Part shown: piece by piece, positions 13,228-27,570 of the stretch
Numbering within the stretch: the first letter of the stretch is position 1
Layout of the letters: each line of letters starts with the position of its first letter
From: Hymenolepis diminuta
Lineage: Eukaryota > Platyhelminthes > Cestoda > Cyclophyllidea > Hymenolepididae
Direction: 5' to 3'
DNA: 64,000 nucleotides
Assembly: GCA_900708905.1 (NCBI GenBank)
Contig: CAADRB010000041.1
Location: forward strand, 344,267-408,266
Position numbers and translations under genes: made by a program
Notes under the pieces: model-generated
Database searches by the model: none
What the model was told of the DNA's origin: nothing
The model's input: the letters and a program-made list of their open reading frames with translations, nothing else

Positions 13228-16200
13228 CTAGGCATCTTCAACCGGAGATTCATTGTCCAAATCGACAATCATAGGAGATCCAAGTCGACTGATGTTGTTT
13301 CCAACATCCCTATTCCCAGCAGAAGCAGAAGCGTTCATATTTGAAAAATTGGATTGAGAAAGGGAGGTTAAGAGATGAGGAGGGGTAGGTCGGTGAGGAT
13401 TTGTCATTAGCGACGCTAAAGTTGATTGTTGAGGCTGAGGAGTTAGTCCAAAGTGAGCATTGTTAGCACTTTGGGAGGCCATCGTGTTCGCCATATTGTT
13501 TAAAAACAGTCTCACGGACATATCATGAAGAGCACCTGGAGCACGAGCTAGCATGGGAAAACGACTCAGGAGCATATTCTGCACCGCATTGTAGGACTCT
13601 GATAGGGTATCTAAAAGAAATGAAGATACTCATTAGGAAGGAGCTTATCACCGACACATCAATAAGCCAATGTTAAGCCGTGAAAGAATGTTGTGATCTT
13701 GGGTTAGTTCCCCAAACACCGCAACGCAAAAAAACACCAGAGGCAAAATGAAACATATAGAAGAACAAACAAGCCGCTGTGTGGTTAGAATGGATGTGAA
13801 ATGAACGAAGAAAACGCACGTTGAGCATTCGAATCTTGTGACGTTGATTCAAGAGGAGTGCTTCGCTTTCGTGGAGGTTGAGGCTGAATAAACCCCATTC
13901 TCGGTGCAATGGGACGGAAAACTTCTGAAGCCACAATAAATCGACAACCTTTCAGAATACGATATCGAACCAATACTCAACTATCAAAGTAAAAACCTAT
14001 GGCAAAGCCATCGTAATTTTGACCTCCACAAGTCTTTGTCGCTGTAAACTTCCTTACTGATCGTCAAGCTAGAGGCGTACATTCTAATCGGCTGAAAAAC
14101 CCCCAAGTCCACTTAGGAAAACGTTTCCCAACACGCCTATTGGTAAAATGAAGCTTGCCTAGTGAGAAACTCAAATTCATTGTCAGCCAGATTTAACCAG
14201 TCCGCTCAGTGTGTACACCGAACCCGTGCCATCTGATTACGCAGACGAACCAAGTCAAGCGCTGTTCTGCCTATTTTAGATTTCCAAAACCTATTAAGAA
14301 ATTAGCATCTCGCCGTCCATCTAGTGATAAAAAACATCTATTTCAGTTGGTTGTCTCAATCAGTGTGGATATGCACTGGCGGGAATAGAATACGAAGCCT
14401 AGAAAGTGAGTGAAATATGCGTTACGATAAGAAGAGTTCATCTAATCGAAAAGCTCACATTTCATTATACTTCCATTAAAAATTACGTGTGGTAATTCCG
14501 AACACGGTAAGTTGTTTCTCGATCCGTCCTACATATTAAAATAGCATTTTTAATCTCTATATTTCCATTTAGTATCCTTTTACTACCTATGAATCACCAA
14601 TCAGCCTAAAAGCTAAGGGAAGGACCTTCTTCTTCCGACCTTCTCCCCAGTGCAAATAGTTATCTCGTAGTGTGAACACCTACCATATTTGTGAAGAGCT
14701 GGACTCCTTTATCCTACCGTTTTAAATTAAAAGTTATCCCTACAAAACTCAAATGCACATTCTAATGGAAAAATTTACCGAGGGATGAATAACAAACAAG
14801 GAGATCAATAATGCACAACACTAACCTCTTTGCTGTTGAAACATGGGCGGTCTTGGAGCATAGTTGGCAACATTCGCCGGCAGCGTGGTAAACATTGAAT
14901 CAATAACACCCAGCGGCGATGGGTTAATAGAAGCATATGGAAGTCTATTTCCTCCTCCTCCTCCTCCACCACCACCTCCTGCAGTAGAAGCAGCAGCAAC
15001 AGCATTATAGTGCATAGCTGCCATAGCAGCCATTCTCCTCTGTTCCTCCTCAATTCGCTGCCTGTGAGCCAAAGCAGCCTGAGGATCATTGAGCATGAGG
15101 CGTTGGAACTCTGTCATGGGACGTCCAACGCGTTTCTCTTCTTCATACTCTCGCCATGCTTCAGCACGCTCAGCTTCGGATAGACCTTCATCTAGACGAT
15201 TCTCCAACAGTGAGTCGTGATTGTGATAGCTCACAATGAGATGGGGCTGCTCAGAGAGGAGGTCAGCTAAAAGGCGGTCTTTAGGATAAGAGGGAGGAGG
15301 ACGCGTGGCTGCCAACTCTGGATCCCACACTTCGGGCTCGAATGTATAAAGTTCGCGGAGGTCTTCCTCTTTAAAGTGTCGCTCAACTTGTTGTTCGTCT
15401 ATGACTCGGAGGGCTAGAGATTGTTTTGTCACCTAGGGACGGCAAGACAGATCAAGCTAACAGGAAAGGGAGAGAGTCGCAGTGACAAGATTCATTTGCG
15501 ACACTTTTTTCTGGAAAAATGAATCACATTATAGCGTGCCAGAATGGTAGAGAAATTGAGAACAACTATTTAGATAGAAACAAATAGACAACAGTTAGCC
15601 CTTCATAATAATAAGTTAATTGAAGGAAATTTCGAAAGCTCATAACGGAAAGTCTATGCAGTACTTGTATGTCCGCTGACAAGTAATAAAGCCACAACGT
15701 ACGATAAGGTAGACACGCATTTTAACAGCAACGCCATCAGGGCAGGGTATGTCAGAACACTTAATAGTAGGTAGCCTCCATACTAAGACAAGTACCTGAT
15801 GGAGTAATCTACTATAGGCGGATGTTTTATAGAAGTAATTTCTTAAGACCTGCAATGAGAAAATGAATAAACACTCATGTTTAGGCTAAGTTGTTCGAAT
15901 TTCATGCAAATGTTAGTACACACGGGGAAAGATCTTCTTGACCGGCAACCAAATATACGAATATAATAATTTTAAGCAAATCAGGCATTCCTTTTAATAA
16001 AATAAGCGTTAGTTAACCTCTTTACTAAATCTGAATTTTATTCACACCTTAATCTATGAAAAATGCACTAGAGAAAAAGTTTTCGGGGATGTTAAGTGGC
16101 TAAACAGAGAATACACAAGATGTCGGATGCATCATGTGACGAAGTTGAGTCATACCAATTGTCAAACTTCAACCCTTATTAAAATGCGTGAGAGGAATAT

Positions 16201-19200
16201 TTTCAAACAGAAGATTGGAAAAAAATAGAAGGTATGAAATTAGTAGAGTAATAGAAATCTTGATAGGTTATCCTCGGTCGTAGATTCTACAATATTAATG
16301 TGGATAGGATACTGACAAACAAAGTCAAAAGGTGTAGGCTATGTTGACTCGGACTGAGAGGTTCCCACTAATGGTATCCGAGCCGCCCATCATCCTTATC
16401 AATATGCGGGTGCACATCGATTCCGACACCTTGACAGTTGGAAAGAAACTGTTATCAGTCCGGCGATGTTTTGGTCTTCAAACATCGATAATATGCATAA
16501 GCTTTGTGTTGGTAAAATATCTGTGGTCTCATCTCTGTCGCTCTGACTTAAGCAGTAATTTCAATGACAGAGTTTTCAGTAGTAACTTTTTCACGAACTC
16601 GGACGGGTGGAAATCTTTGAAGATATAATTCCACAGAGCTTTCTTTTAAAAACCACAAATACCAATACAATTTATAGACTATTAAAGTTAACTACTACCA
16701 GTCACTAAATATCTTACATAGGGGTGTACATATAAGAAGAGTCTAGGAGGTAGGTAACTTACTTGTCGATCATATATCTTCTCTTCCATGGTGCCCTGAG
16801 CCACCATACGATAGATGTAGACCGGTTTTGTCTGGCCGAATCGATAGCTTCTGAAGATGGACTGAATATCATGACTCGGGTTCCAGGAGACATCGAATAT
16901 AATAAGTCGATTCGCAGCCGTCAAATTCACACCCAAACCCCCAGCCTTGGTCGAAATAATCAACAGACGGAATCGCTGACCGGGACCGTTGAAACGAGTC
17001 TGGAGGGTGTTTCGTTGAACCGCAGAAAGGCTTCCATCAATTCGCTCATAGTCATGACCACGACGCCATGTGTTTCTGTCCATGTCTGAGAAGTACTGAA
17101 CCAGAGATGGCATCTCAAATGTCTCCGAATTGAACAAGAGATCCAATTCTTGAGACTGCTTAGAATTTCTGTCAATTTCTAGGCCCTAAAATATAAAATG
17201 TGAGGTGCAGAAGAAATCGGAGAAAGCGAGAATAATCACAACAAAGAATCTAGCTTTTAATGAAAATGACCTATACAGAAGAGCCTCTTCTCTTTTTAGT
17301 TTGTTATTTTAAAAATCTACAAATAAACACTGCAGAAAGCAAAAACAAGTATACATTACATTAAAACCTTGAATATTAATATTATAAAGAAGTCAACTAA
17401 AAGTTATGAACTACGGATTCCGAACTTAGACCTGACCTGCCTAACTTCTCTACAGACCCCGAAAAAGCACTTTTGACTACCCCAATCTGAACAAGATGCA
17501 TTGCCTTATGCATAGATCCCAAAATTTATTTGCCAGGTGCATCTTTCCTATGAGTTCCCTAATCGATGGCACCTGTAAGCAAATGATCTAGTGTCCTTAT
17601 TTTATTGATTATTTATTTTTTCAGGAGTGAGTGTACTAATTTTCCTATTATATTTCCGGTTTCAATCGCGTAACGAATAAAATCATTTACAACACAATAA
17701 AAATAAACATCCTATTTCCCTGGCGGAGCCCTTACCGAATGAACAAGTTTACTTTAACTCGAATGCAACGAAATCGCCCAGTTTCAATCACCACTATCGA
17801 ATTCAAGTCAACACCTTATTAGATTAATCTTTACCTCTAATGTTGTAGTGCATATTGAGAATAAATTTAAATAAATTCTATCACTAGTTCCCAAAGGAGA
17901 AAGAGCCAAGATATCCCTATCCTTCAAATTGGAATTCTTACCTGTGACATGCACCACTGTCGATCAATTGCTGCAAGGAACCATTCAATGAGATCAAGCG
18001 AGAAGAGACTTTGTGAGAAAATGAGCACCTTGTCACCAATCTCTGAACACTTTTTGAGAATGAAGAAGAGAGCATTCAACTTCGCACCAACATCAATACT
18101 CAGGTCATAGTCATTCTTATAGAAGGGACGCCACCAGGGTTTGAGAATATCATCCTCCGCGAGTTTATCATCATCGCCGCCGTTAGCCCTATCGCCAGTT
18201 CCATCAATATTGAGTGGCACAGAGGAAGGGGAATGATTAACGCCACCAGTAATCACCCCTCCACTGATACCAGAAAGTTCCACAGCACTGGCACTTCCAC
18301 GTAATTGACGTCGTGTTGCGCGAGTTGAACGTGAGGATTCAGTGGGAACCTCGACGGATGTTGAAGCAGCAGATTCAGAGGACTCTGTCTCGGAATCAGA
18401 CTCAGAACCACTGGAACTACCCTCCTCCTCCTCATCATCTTCATCCCGGTTGTCATCTTCGTCTTCAAGCTCTTCTTCTGAAGTAGACTCTTCTAGGAAG
18501 GCCTTAAATTCAGAGAATAAAAGAAAGCCATTTACTTTATTTATATAACACGAACAGATTGATTCTTACATGAACATTTCCCGACCTAATGAGCGCAGAT
18601 TTTGATTCATATGCCAAAACTGTCCCAATTATCATTTGACATTGGTTAATCAACAGACGGAGAAAAACCCAAAAAGGTCAACTCCAATTAGCGTACCTTA
18701 ATTTAGATCCTACGTTAGTTCTGCCGATGGGATTTGGTGTTACTCTGAACTTATTGCCAGTCTAGCTGTTAAACAAAGAACATTAGACCATAGACCGACA
18801 AAAATTAGTGTACAATTTACATCGTAATAGTGTGAATTAAACAGAGATTTGACTATGCACTAAGCGGTTGCAAACACACACAAAAAGAATCAAGGTTTTA
18901 TAATGCTTATTGAAAAGAGAGGATAGCTGGGATTGCTGCTTCTGAGCCCTATTACAAGTGACTTTGTACGACAAATAGAGCAAAATGAGTCATTATATTG
19001 ATCAATAGAATATGAGCAAGCATTGATGCACATAATGAACAAGCATACGATACATAAATATATGACGAATATATGGACAGAGCTTAGACAAAGAGAAGCG
19101 TGTGACTCAAATCAGTGCAAATAATACAGCACCATGTGATCTAATCCCAACGCGTCAAACTAACCTCTTGGATAGTGTCACGACACATTAGAGTCCTCTA

Positions 19201-22200
19201 TTGCTTCTGGGATGTCCACCAGTACTAAGCAACTAACCACAAAATCTGGAATGGCTCGACATCCACCAAGCTTATGCCGCTAAATTGCCAGCCAAAATAT
19301 ACCCAAAAGTTAAAAGACACAGAAATACCTGAATAAGTTAAATAAAAAAAGGCTGTGTTCGAGGGGATCCATTTCACATAGTTTTAACAGACTTAAACCT
19401 AGGAGAGTTTCCTGAACCTGCAGATAGGATGCAAAGGTTTTATAAGTTCGTAAGACCGATATACATGTGAGTCAAGCATCAGCAGCAATGCTCTATCGAG
19501 TAGTAAAACATAAATTACAACACGATTGGCCTCTCTGATAGCATGAAAGTTTTTATCCATCATTGATAACAGATCCACGCAATAAAAAAGTATTAACGAT
19601 TAAACTAACGAAATATAAGTAATTACCGAGATACAAAAATATTTAAATTCGCATCCGCCCCAAGAATACCCCTGAGACAGGTTGAGTTCGGAATTTGAGA
19701 TTTGTTGAGATGATAGGGGTCGGGATTACTTTTTTACTTTACTGTGTTCTCTAAATTTTCTCCAAAAAATAGAAACAACCTACTGCCGCTTCTCTACACC
19801 GGGTTTGTTAATTTTTAAGTAACCGTGCCAAGACCCCAAACCATAATCAAGAGACAGTTACCATTTCGTACAATTCACCAAGTAATTGGACAAAAATCTT
19901 CCTGATCGATAAAATCTCACCTTCTTGAGTCTGGGTTGCATAAAGCAGCCCAGAGATCAATAGTGATAATTTATTTATCAATTAATTTGAGAATAAAGTG
20001 AACTAAGAGAAAGCAGTAGAACACATTCATTTCGAGAAGTTGGACCGTACAAGTTTGCAGCACGCATAATTAAAAAAGTCATAATTCTGAAGAGAAAGAT
20101 ATCCTAGGTGGAGATTCGGAAATTACGAATTACAGATTAACGATAATAATTCCCAAGCCTATGTAAGAAAGCGTTTGCCAGAGCTCATTTAGGGTTAGGA
20201 GATAATACTAAAGAGCTTCTTCGGTGAAACGTGAAATGTCAGTCCCTTTATTGACCAAAGCGGTCATCTACTCATCTCGCAGGCCTTGTTGGCTTCTCGT
20301 CATCACGTACGCACGCAATTAGAAAAAAAATGTTTAGCCACAATCAATAAATTGACCGTTACCTCCACTATCATATTGTACTATGCACCTAGAAAGTGGA
20401 CAAAAAGCACCTGAGACCGTTTTCTTCTAGCCTGAACTGTATAAATCAGTCTGAATGTGTGAGATTACCATACGAAATACTTCAAAGCTCTACAGCGGTA
20501 CCATCACCCGACCTTATAAACCGCCTAATGCTAAAAAAAAGTTTATGAGAAATGCGTACTTGTGAATAGACTTGATGAAAACCTTCGACATCGATACGAT
20601 TTTCCAATGCACCTTATAGATCTCAGATATCTCGGAGGTGCACGAAAGACGAAGAGGGACCAACCATAATTTCTCTCTTCCCATTCTCAAAAAAAGTAAT
20701 ATTGCTGTTTCCTGTCCTTATGCATGACACAAGAATTAAATCACTTTTTTATCAAATTGATTTAATAATAGCATTGCACTACATTCCTCAACACAAAGAC
20801 AAGAATCCTACTGGTTTATTTTACGCCTAGGTTGTAATAAGAGATTATTACTGCGATATCCGGAATACCACAGTCGAGGCACATGATAAAATCCCATTGA
20901 GGCCACTGTGATTAACCGCTCTATGTCCTTTAAAGTGTCTAGTTTATCTATCTAATCAGTCATAATCGAAACAAAATAGAACTATATGAATTAGTACTGA
21001 CGTGCTCTAGCTAGGGTCGTCTGGGTGCTTGTACGTTACAATCATAATTAGACATACTATTTAAAAAATATGACAACTTTCATCTGCTTTGGAGCAAATA
21101 AACCTCATTTTTCTACATCCCAAGCTTACGTCATAACCATTGTTATCTCTTTAGAGTACCTGTAGATTCGTCTCAGTTTTTTAAGTTTCTTCTTGTGCTT
21201 TCTATACCCAAAACCTTTTCGGTTAATTATCTCAATAACCTAACACATTCATATCACACTACTCCTTTTTATCACGTTTATGACGAAGTTCCACTATCTA
21301 AACCAGTACACACTACTACCTGGTAAACTAAGTTGAATGGATGTCCCAATTGCAGTGATCACTTACTCTTCTAGCCTCCCGCGTCTCATGCATTTTGAGG
21401 GTAAACGGATGTGTCCAAACTCGATAGAGAGTTTGTTGATCACGGAAGAGCGTACTTTTCTGATCATCACCAGTCGTCAGTCCCCTTTCTGCTCGAGTTT
21501 GCAAGAAGGCTCGATAAAGTTCACACTGGACATCGCAAAGTCGAATTTTTAGCACATACTCCAAACGCGGCGGAAGATACTTTGTTAGACAACTATAGTC
21601 CCTTCGCTGTACACAACCGTCAAGAGTTTTGAACAGGACGTGAGCTCGCTTCTTCATCAGCTGGACATCCCGTTGAGTTGAATTCGAATGCTGACCATTC
21701 TTGATTGGATTCACGAATCTGTTAGCGAATTCTTTAGCAGAGCCAAGAAGGTTGGGTTTCACAAAGTTCACCATTGTCCAATCTACCAATTGAAAACGCA
21801 AAACATAAATTAGGTGGAAGAGATGAACAAAGATGGAAGCACAATCAACCACTCAAATCAAACCACTGGTTAATAAACCATAAATACAATAGTGGAAGTG
21901 GAGACCAGGAATCAAAAGTCCGCTGAAGACTTTGCTGCAGTGAACCCAATCTCCAGTGTTCAGATGAAGTATGACCTTGTTGATATACTTCTTTCAAGCT
22001 CTTACCATTATAGTTACAACTTAGGCAAGTCCTAATGATTAAAAATTGCGACTTAGCTTTGGTTAAATTAAGAAACAAAAAAAGAGGGGTCTTCAGTCCA
22101 TTACTAGAGCAACGAAAGTAAATAAAATTATGTAGCGGCAGAGTACACGTGGGGAAGGACTGTCATCTAACCACATACATAGGAAAATTTAAAGACAGCT

Positions 22201-25200
22201 CTGCTTACATTCTGATAGATTGTTCTGCAACGGCGTGCCGGTGAGAATAACTCTCTTTGGGGTTTTGAGACTGTTAATAGCCTTGGTGACACCGGTTTTG
22301 GCATTCTTCAACAAGTGACCCTCATCACACACCACGATATCCGGCCCAGGGTCAATGAGAGCTGAAGGAATCAGCTTTTTCAGCGAGAGTTTTCGTGTTT
22401 TCTTCAGGAGAGAAGTAGTCAGATTGCGATACATATCATAACCCATTAGCATGACTCCTCCCTAGAGTGGGTTTAAGAAACCTTTCGTTAGAAAACAAAT
22501 ACTGATCAAGACTTAAGCATGGGTTTCCAAACCTACCTCATTCTGCCAACGACGTATGATATCAACACGGAAGTTATTTGCGTTTGCAGTAGCCAGTTCG
22601 AACACATTAACTTCGGCATCTTCGGGCATCCAATGTCGCCATTCTCGAAGCCAGTTGAGAAGGGTATTGACAGGGCAGATAATGAGACAAGTCTTAATGC
22701 CTAAACCAGCATCTTCGTGGGTCAAGAGAGTGTGAATAAAAGTGATTGTTGAGAGGGTCTTGCCTAGACCCATGCAATGAGCCAGAATGGCTCCACTCAA
22801 ACGACTTCTGTTCTCTTTGTGCTCATCCAGTGACTCAATTATGTTGTCGTAGAGGAAGCGAACGGCTAAAATGAGAGAAACCACCTATACGACACTTTTT
22901 TTAGATATTAGCCGCCTTAGACATCGAGGAACAACAGGCAAAATAATTACTTCAAATAGAATTGATATTTGTGGTTTCTGGATTTCTTCGTAAAAAGAAA
23001 AGTTGTGATTCTAGTTATCCTACGTTTTAGAGAGCTTTGATTCATTACTAGTTATTTCAAAATTAATTTATGGAGTTTGGTACGCGCAGAAACAATACCG
23101 ACTCTTAAGATATAAAATAGTCCAAGATGTTTGATCAGTCAAATACCACAATTTATGGGCCATGCTTATTACATATTCTGCGCAATATATAATTCACCTT
23201 AAGTGAACATGGCTTAAGGAACTCCGCTATATTAAAATTTTTAGTCATCACGTTTCTGCTACGTTAAGACATAAAGCTGCTGAATACAATGTAAGGTCAT
23301 TTGCCTTCACAAATGAATTAAGGTTGTATCACGATTAAAAAACCAGCAAATAAGCACTGAACATTTGCTGCAATCCAGAGGACAATTCAAGAAATTAGAA
23401 TGTTATAAGGAGAACTATCTGTGAAGTACATAATATACAACATGAATACAAAAATTGAGTGGAGATGAAACTCTTGGATGTTTTGACGTTGCTTTTAACA
23501 TCTTTTTGATCTCCTTGTCGAACTTTCAGGTAACCAATTTCAGTTGCTTCCTAGTTAAAAATGTTGGTATTACTCTGGATAATAATAACATATTGGCAAA
23601 GCAGGTTCCAAGCTGAAAATATTCGTTCCCCTTAGCACAAAAGAGAAATGACGAATAAAAACAATAAAGTAATCAGTAAAATCAACTGAAGTCCATTAAC
23701 ATATACAAACATTCCTCTAGGAGCATATAGCGACTTTCTTAATTTAAGTCACACGTGATATTTGCAACATTCCATGTCTAACAGTTAAATAAAATCGCAT
23801 TTTATTTATTAAAACGTGCCTTGTATTTGATGAGGCTTCAAATGTTTAACAAGTTCCGGGTGGACTTCCACAACGGCCTCCTCAGTGTCCTTCTTAAAAT
23901 CCAAAACGAGCCGGCCATTTTTAGCGCTTGAGCCCTCGGTAGGGTCCTCGAATGCACTGTTGTACTGGAATGCAAAAAAAGAGCTTACTTTAAACTTTGT
24001 AAAGGTTGTGGTATGGCTAGACGGAAACAAAAATCAATTCTGACAGGGAGACGCAGTATGAGAATGGGCATACTCTTCGTATACATAAATATGTGTATAA
24101 ACTGAGGTGACTTCTCGTCGCCAAACTGATCTACGAATTCCCAATGACACGACAACTTAAACTTCCAGTACGGAATAAGACCGCATTACTTTGCCTTTTA
24201 GTACCTATTTGTAAAAGCAGATGCACGGACCTAATAATTTGGTAATGTGTTAACGCTGACATTGCCAGTTCTGACCCTATTCAAACTCAATACCCGATTC
24301 ACCAATATTGATGTTCATTGCCTTGACTCCTGTGTGCCCAAATATTAAGTGAAATTCTTTAATGTACTTCAATTTTTCCATCATACAATTAGACGCCTTT
24401 ATCGGTTCTCCCTAATATAATATATTATCTAGTAGCGTTGATTATTATTCGAACGCTGGCAAGTTCAGTTTACTTACAAACCGTAGTGCCAGATACAACA
24501 AACGCTAAAAGAAATTGGCCATGCAACCACTCTTAATTTCTGCACTAACGAATTTCCACGTTCCTGTAATTATTCCAAAAATCATGACTACTCAACGAAA
24601 TGAAGGGAATTTATAAATGAATATAGCCTTCAAAACGAAAGTTACAAGTCAAAACTGGAAGAAAATTTCAAAATATGGGAAGAGTAACTATAAAGCCTCG
24701 CAGTGCTCTCTCTTCAATGTACTAGAACGCGAAAACTATGAACCCTACTGTCAGGTTCGTATTCCTGATGCAGTGTTTAGATAAGTGGACTTAATAATAT
24801 CCACGCGGATTTATATGACATCTTAATTCGCTTATTGATTTTACCCAGATTTTTGTCTTCACACCTTTCTGGACATGACCCACCTCCTAGCGTTTAAGCT
24901 GTACATCGATTTTCCATGTTATTTGACATCTGTCAAATAGAACATACATTAATATGACCGTGGAGTTCGAGGTCACCAGTCAACTCAGATTAGAGAACAT
25001 GTGCATAAGGTCTGCTATCGTGAATCTTATCAAAGTTGGCAAAATATTACAAAAGTCCGAGATAGTCAAAACGCCACTTAAATGTTGTCTTCAATCTTCA
25101 GCATACTAAAGTTAATCTACGCATGTCCTCCAATTTTCAGATTCTAGCTTAAATGACAAACTCTAAAGACAAAATCCCTTATCCATAAATAGACGATTAC

Positions 25201-27346
25201 TTCATTCATTACACCTAAGAATTACAAACTGTTATATGGTGACCTTATAAAAGCAAATGAAAACAAACAGAAAGATTTCCCATACTAGCTTTTGCCTCTC
25301 TTCAAGACGTTTTCTCCTCTCTCTTTCCAACGCCTCAGCATTCTTGGTCTCAGAAGAGAGTTTCTTATCCTTGAGAATTTTTCTAATCTTCCTTCTTCCC
25401 TTCTTTCCATCCGCATCTTCTTCTTCATCCCCGCCTCTATCTCCATCCAAAGAACCGGATTTTTTCAACTTTTCCTCCTCCTGTACGGCTTTCTCCTTTT
25501 TAACCGTCCCCTTTCGACCCACATTTTTCTTGATGGGAATTTCTTCGTTATCAGAAACTTTGACTTCACTACTACCAGAGCTGGATGAAGAATTTCTAGA
25601 GCTACTGTTGCCCGAGGACGACGTTGATGAGAACCGCTTACGTCTTCGAAGTAAACGACGTTTAATTGACTTGCTGCCACCTCGAGCCTTCTTAGGCTTT
25701 TCCTCAGTGTCACTATTATTATTATCGCCATCACCCTTAACGTCTTCGTCGTTTTCTTCCTTAATTTCATCTTCATCGTCAGAGGCAAAGACTTTTCGAC
25801 GTCTCAACAGTCTGCTGCTACTGCTCGGGTCGGACTCACCAGCAATAGCAGATTTGGAGGTCTGATGTTTTGCTGCTTGCATAACTTTTTTGCTTGCTTC
25901 TGATAATGATTCATCGGAGCTTGAAGAGAGAGCCTGTTTATTAATGGCTCTCTTCGTTTTACCCCCGCTGTGCCTCTTGTCAGGTTTAGAGGGTGTAAAA
26001 ACCACAGAGGAATCAACAGAATCTAGAGGGTGTACAGAGGAACTTTGGCGTCTGTCGATGGATTCAGCAGGAGGGCTGTCAGAAGGTATAGTTATTACAT
26101 CATCCTCATCATTCTGATTAATATTGGGCCCCTGATCCTCTTGATCATTAATTATCACAGTGTCGTTCACTCTTTTCTTCGATTGCTGCACTTCATCTGG
26201 ATGGAGAGAAACTTGACTTTCAGAATCAGAGGAAATGGTAATAGATTCCTTATCGCTGACGACCATTCTTCGAGATCTGAGAGTCCGAGCTACCGACCAC
26301 GAATTCGCGGAATTTTCGCTCTGCCTCGAACTCACTGACCTAAGAAGGGAAGAGTAAGCAATGCACGTATTAGGTCAATTCAAGGATAATTGGAGTGACC
26401 TACATTCTGTTTATCATAACTCCCAAGCTAACTTTTCAATACTCATCTCGGGGTAGAGGAATAGCATCTCAAGGGCTCCCTGCCACCCTCTTCATCACCT
26501 AGACTTCACCAATGCGATTGGCCACTCTACTTACCGGGTTTGCACCGAACTCATAACCTCCAACTTCAAAGACAAGTGTTAGACGCTGCGCCAAACGTGC
26601 TGATGGAAACTTAAATTCTCAGTTACTTATCTTGAGCATCACACTCTATCTGCGCTGAATGCAAACGATTTTTATAACAGATAGCAATTTTTACATTAGG
26701 ACATCATTTGCTGAGAATCGATAACACAATGTGAATGGAAACGGGGTTATAACAAAAATCTAATTACGATACCCTAAGTGGATTTGACTGTTTTGCGTCC
26801 ACGTTTATCTGACAGGCAACCATTAAACCATCATTTGATAATTAGGGCAGTTCAGACGTGAGTCCTCTAAGCTCGACTAAGTGAAATAGGTACCAATATT
26901 TAAAAAGTAAGCGGTCATTTATCACTGCTTATTACATGACTAATGGATACCGATCAAATCAGGATCAAATTTAAGAATTTCTTACTACTGAATAGAGTGA
27001 ACATTGAGGAGTCAATAGTAAAAATTAATCATAGTTAAGATGGGACAAATAACACCACAAGAAAAAATGAGTTAAAATGACTAATTTTAACACGGGTTCG
27101 ATCAAATTATAAGAAATGAGTACTGCATCTCAATGACATCGGTAAAAAAGGCCAAAGTGGGGCTTAAATAATGGACATAGGAAACGGATAAAGCAAAAAC
27201 GATAATCTCTAAGATCGCATTGTAATAGTGAAGAGAAATAGAGATACTTACGTCTTCCGTCTTTTGACAGAAGTTGAGTCTGTGGTGCTAACAGAAGAAG
27301 TCCTTCCATCATCTGAATTACGTTGATGTTTTAATCGAGAAGGCAT
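13228..27346 (-). CDS. XNP/ATRX: SNF2-family chromatin remodeller, ATRX/XNP type, without ADD domain
   Basis: ATP-dependent remodeller of heterochromatin and H3.3 deposition. Exons, 5' to 3': 27375(ATG 27346)-27252, 26339-25286, 23964-23820, 22865-22537, 22461-22209, 21782-21367, 18502-17942, 17185-16763, 15432-14826, 13924-13820, 13610-13228. All phases agree, giving about 1456 aa. Residues 1-383 are serine-rich, acidic and basic, ending in the ATRX hallmark KIRKILKDKKL. The helicase carries motif I AHCMGLGKT (~460-468), motif II DEGH (~587-590), LTGTPLQNN, then the C-terminal half with KVLIFSQS, STKAGGLGVNL and YRFGQTKPVY. A Ser/Glu/Asp spacer splits the two lobes, as in ATRX, and the tail has ten glycines. 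DEGH and the LAHCMGLGKT block favour ATRX over RAD54 or other SNF2 families. Intron 3 uses a GC donor. The 35-codon exon 13924-13820 is less certain, but it is phase-neutral. The start follows a splice acceptor by 29 nt. No ADD domain is in frame; that domain is in the gene just upstream. Confidence 0.93.
14157..14265 (-). repeat. tRNA-derived SINE-like copy (A)
   Basis: Read on the minus strand, this holds a tRNA-like A-box region, then TCGTCTGCGTAATCAGA, then a B-box-like CACGGGTTCGGTG, followed by a non-tRNA tail ending in a GAGTTTCTCA string. The same order occurs at 42955-43095 and, more loosely, at 26460-26620. It lies in an intron of the XNP gene. The copies are well diverged, so the family is old. 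Confidence 0.4.
23818..23819 (-). other. GC splice donor of XNP intron 3
   Basis: The exon ends ACAAG and the intron begins GCACGT. Only this cut keeps the frame into the next exon (KPHQIQ then AVRFLYD), which matches the conserved KPHQ..GV.F block of ATRX. GC-AG introns are a known minor class. Confidence 0.75.
26460..26620 (-). repeat. tRNA-derived SINE-like copy (C)
   Basis: On the minus strand: TGGCGCAGCGTCTAACACT (A-box-like), CTTTGAAGTTGGAGGTTA, then GAGTTCGGTGCAA (B-box-like) and a tail containing GGGTGGCAGG. It resembles copies A and B in order, but the similarity is looser. It lies in the first intron of the XNP gene. Confidence 0.35.
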
Positions 27347-27375
27347 ATTCTTCTTCCAACACAAGACACATATAC

Positions 27376-27392
27376 CTGCTAACAAAGTACGG
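27376..27392 (-). other. Splice acceptor just upstream of XNP start codon
   Basis: TTTGTTAGCAG precedes the exon that holds the XNP start codon, with the acceptor 29 nt before the ATG. With a same-strand gene ending about 530 nt upstream, this is a candidate spliced-leader trans-splicing site. It could instead be the 3' end of an ordinary intron after a non-coding exon, or of a fusion isoform. Confidence 0.5.
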
Positions 27393-27477
27393 ATATAAGC
27401 ATCAACAAGTAAGAAATAAATGAAAAGTGCATACTCGCAAAATATTTAAATGGAGGGTAGGGTTTTCGATTGGCTAC

Positions 27478-27570
27478 TTTATTAAAAATAGGGGAGTTTC
27501 AAAGTAGAATAGCAGCATGACCACAATGAAAACGCAAACACAATTTAGCATTATATATTTATATTTTATT
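27478..27570 (-). terminator. Polyadenylation signals of the ADD gene
   Basis: Two AATAAA hexamers on the minus strand, at 27570-27565 and 27483-27478. They lie after the ADD-gene stop (27904) and about 100-190 nt before the XNP acceptor. They would end the ADD-gene mRNA before the helicase gene begins. Confidence 0.5.

Noticed and set aside
16341..16628. 95-codon plus-strand frame in an XNP intron
   Set aside because: No recognisable protein, no splice-site support, and opposite strand to the gene.
18342..18548. Plus-strand serine-rich open frame
   Set aside because: Antisense of the acidic spacer in XNP exon 7.
25257..25865. 202-codon plus-strand open frame
   Set aside because: It is the antisense of the low-complexity Ser/Glu/Lys exon of the XNP gene; its leucine/serine-rich product is a composition artefact.
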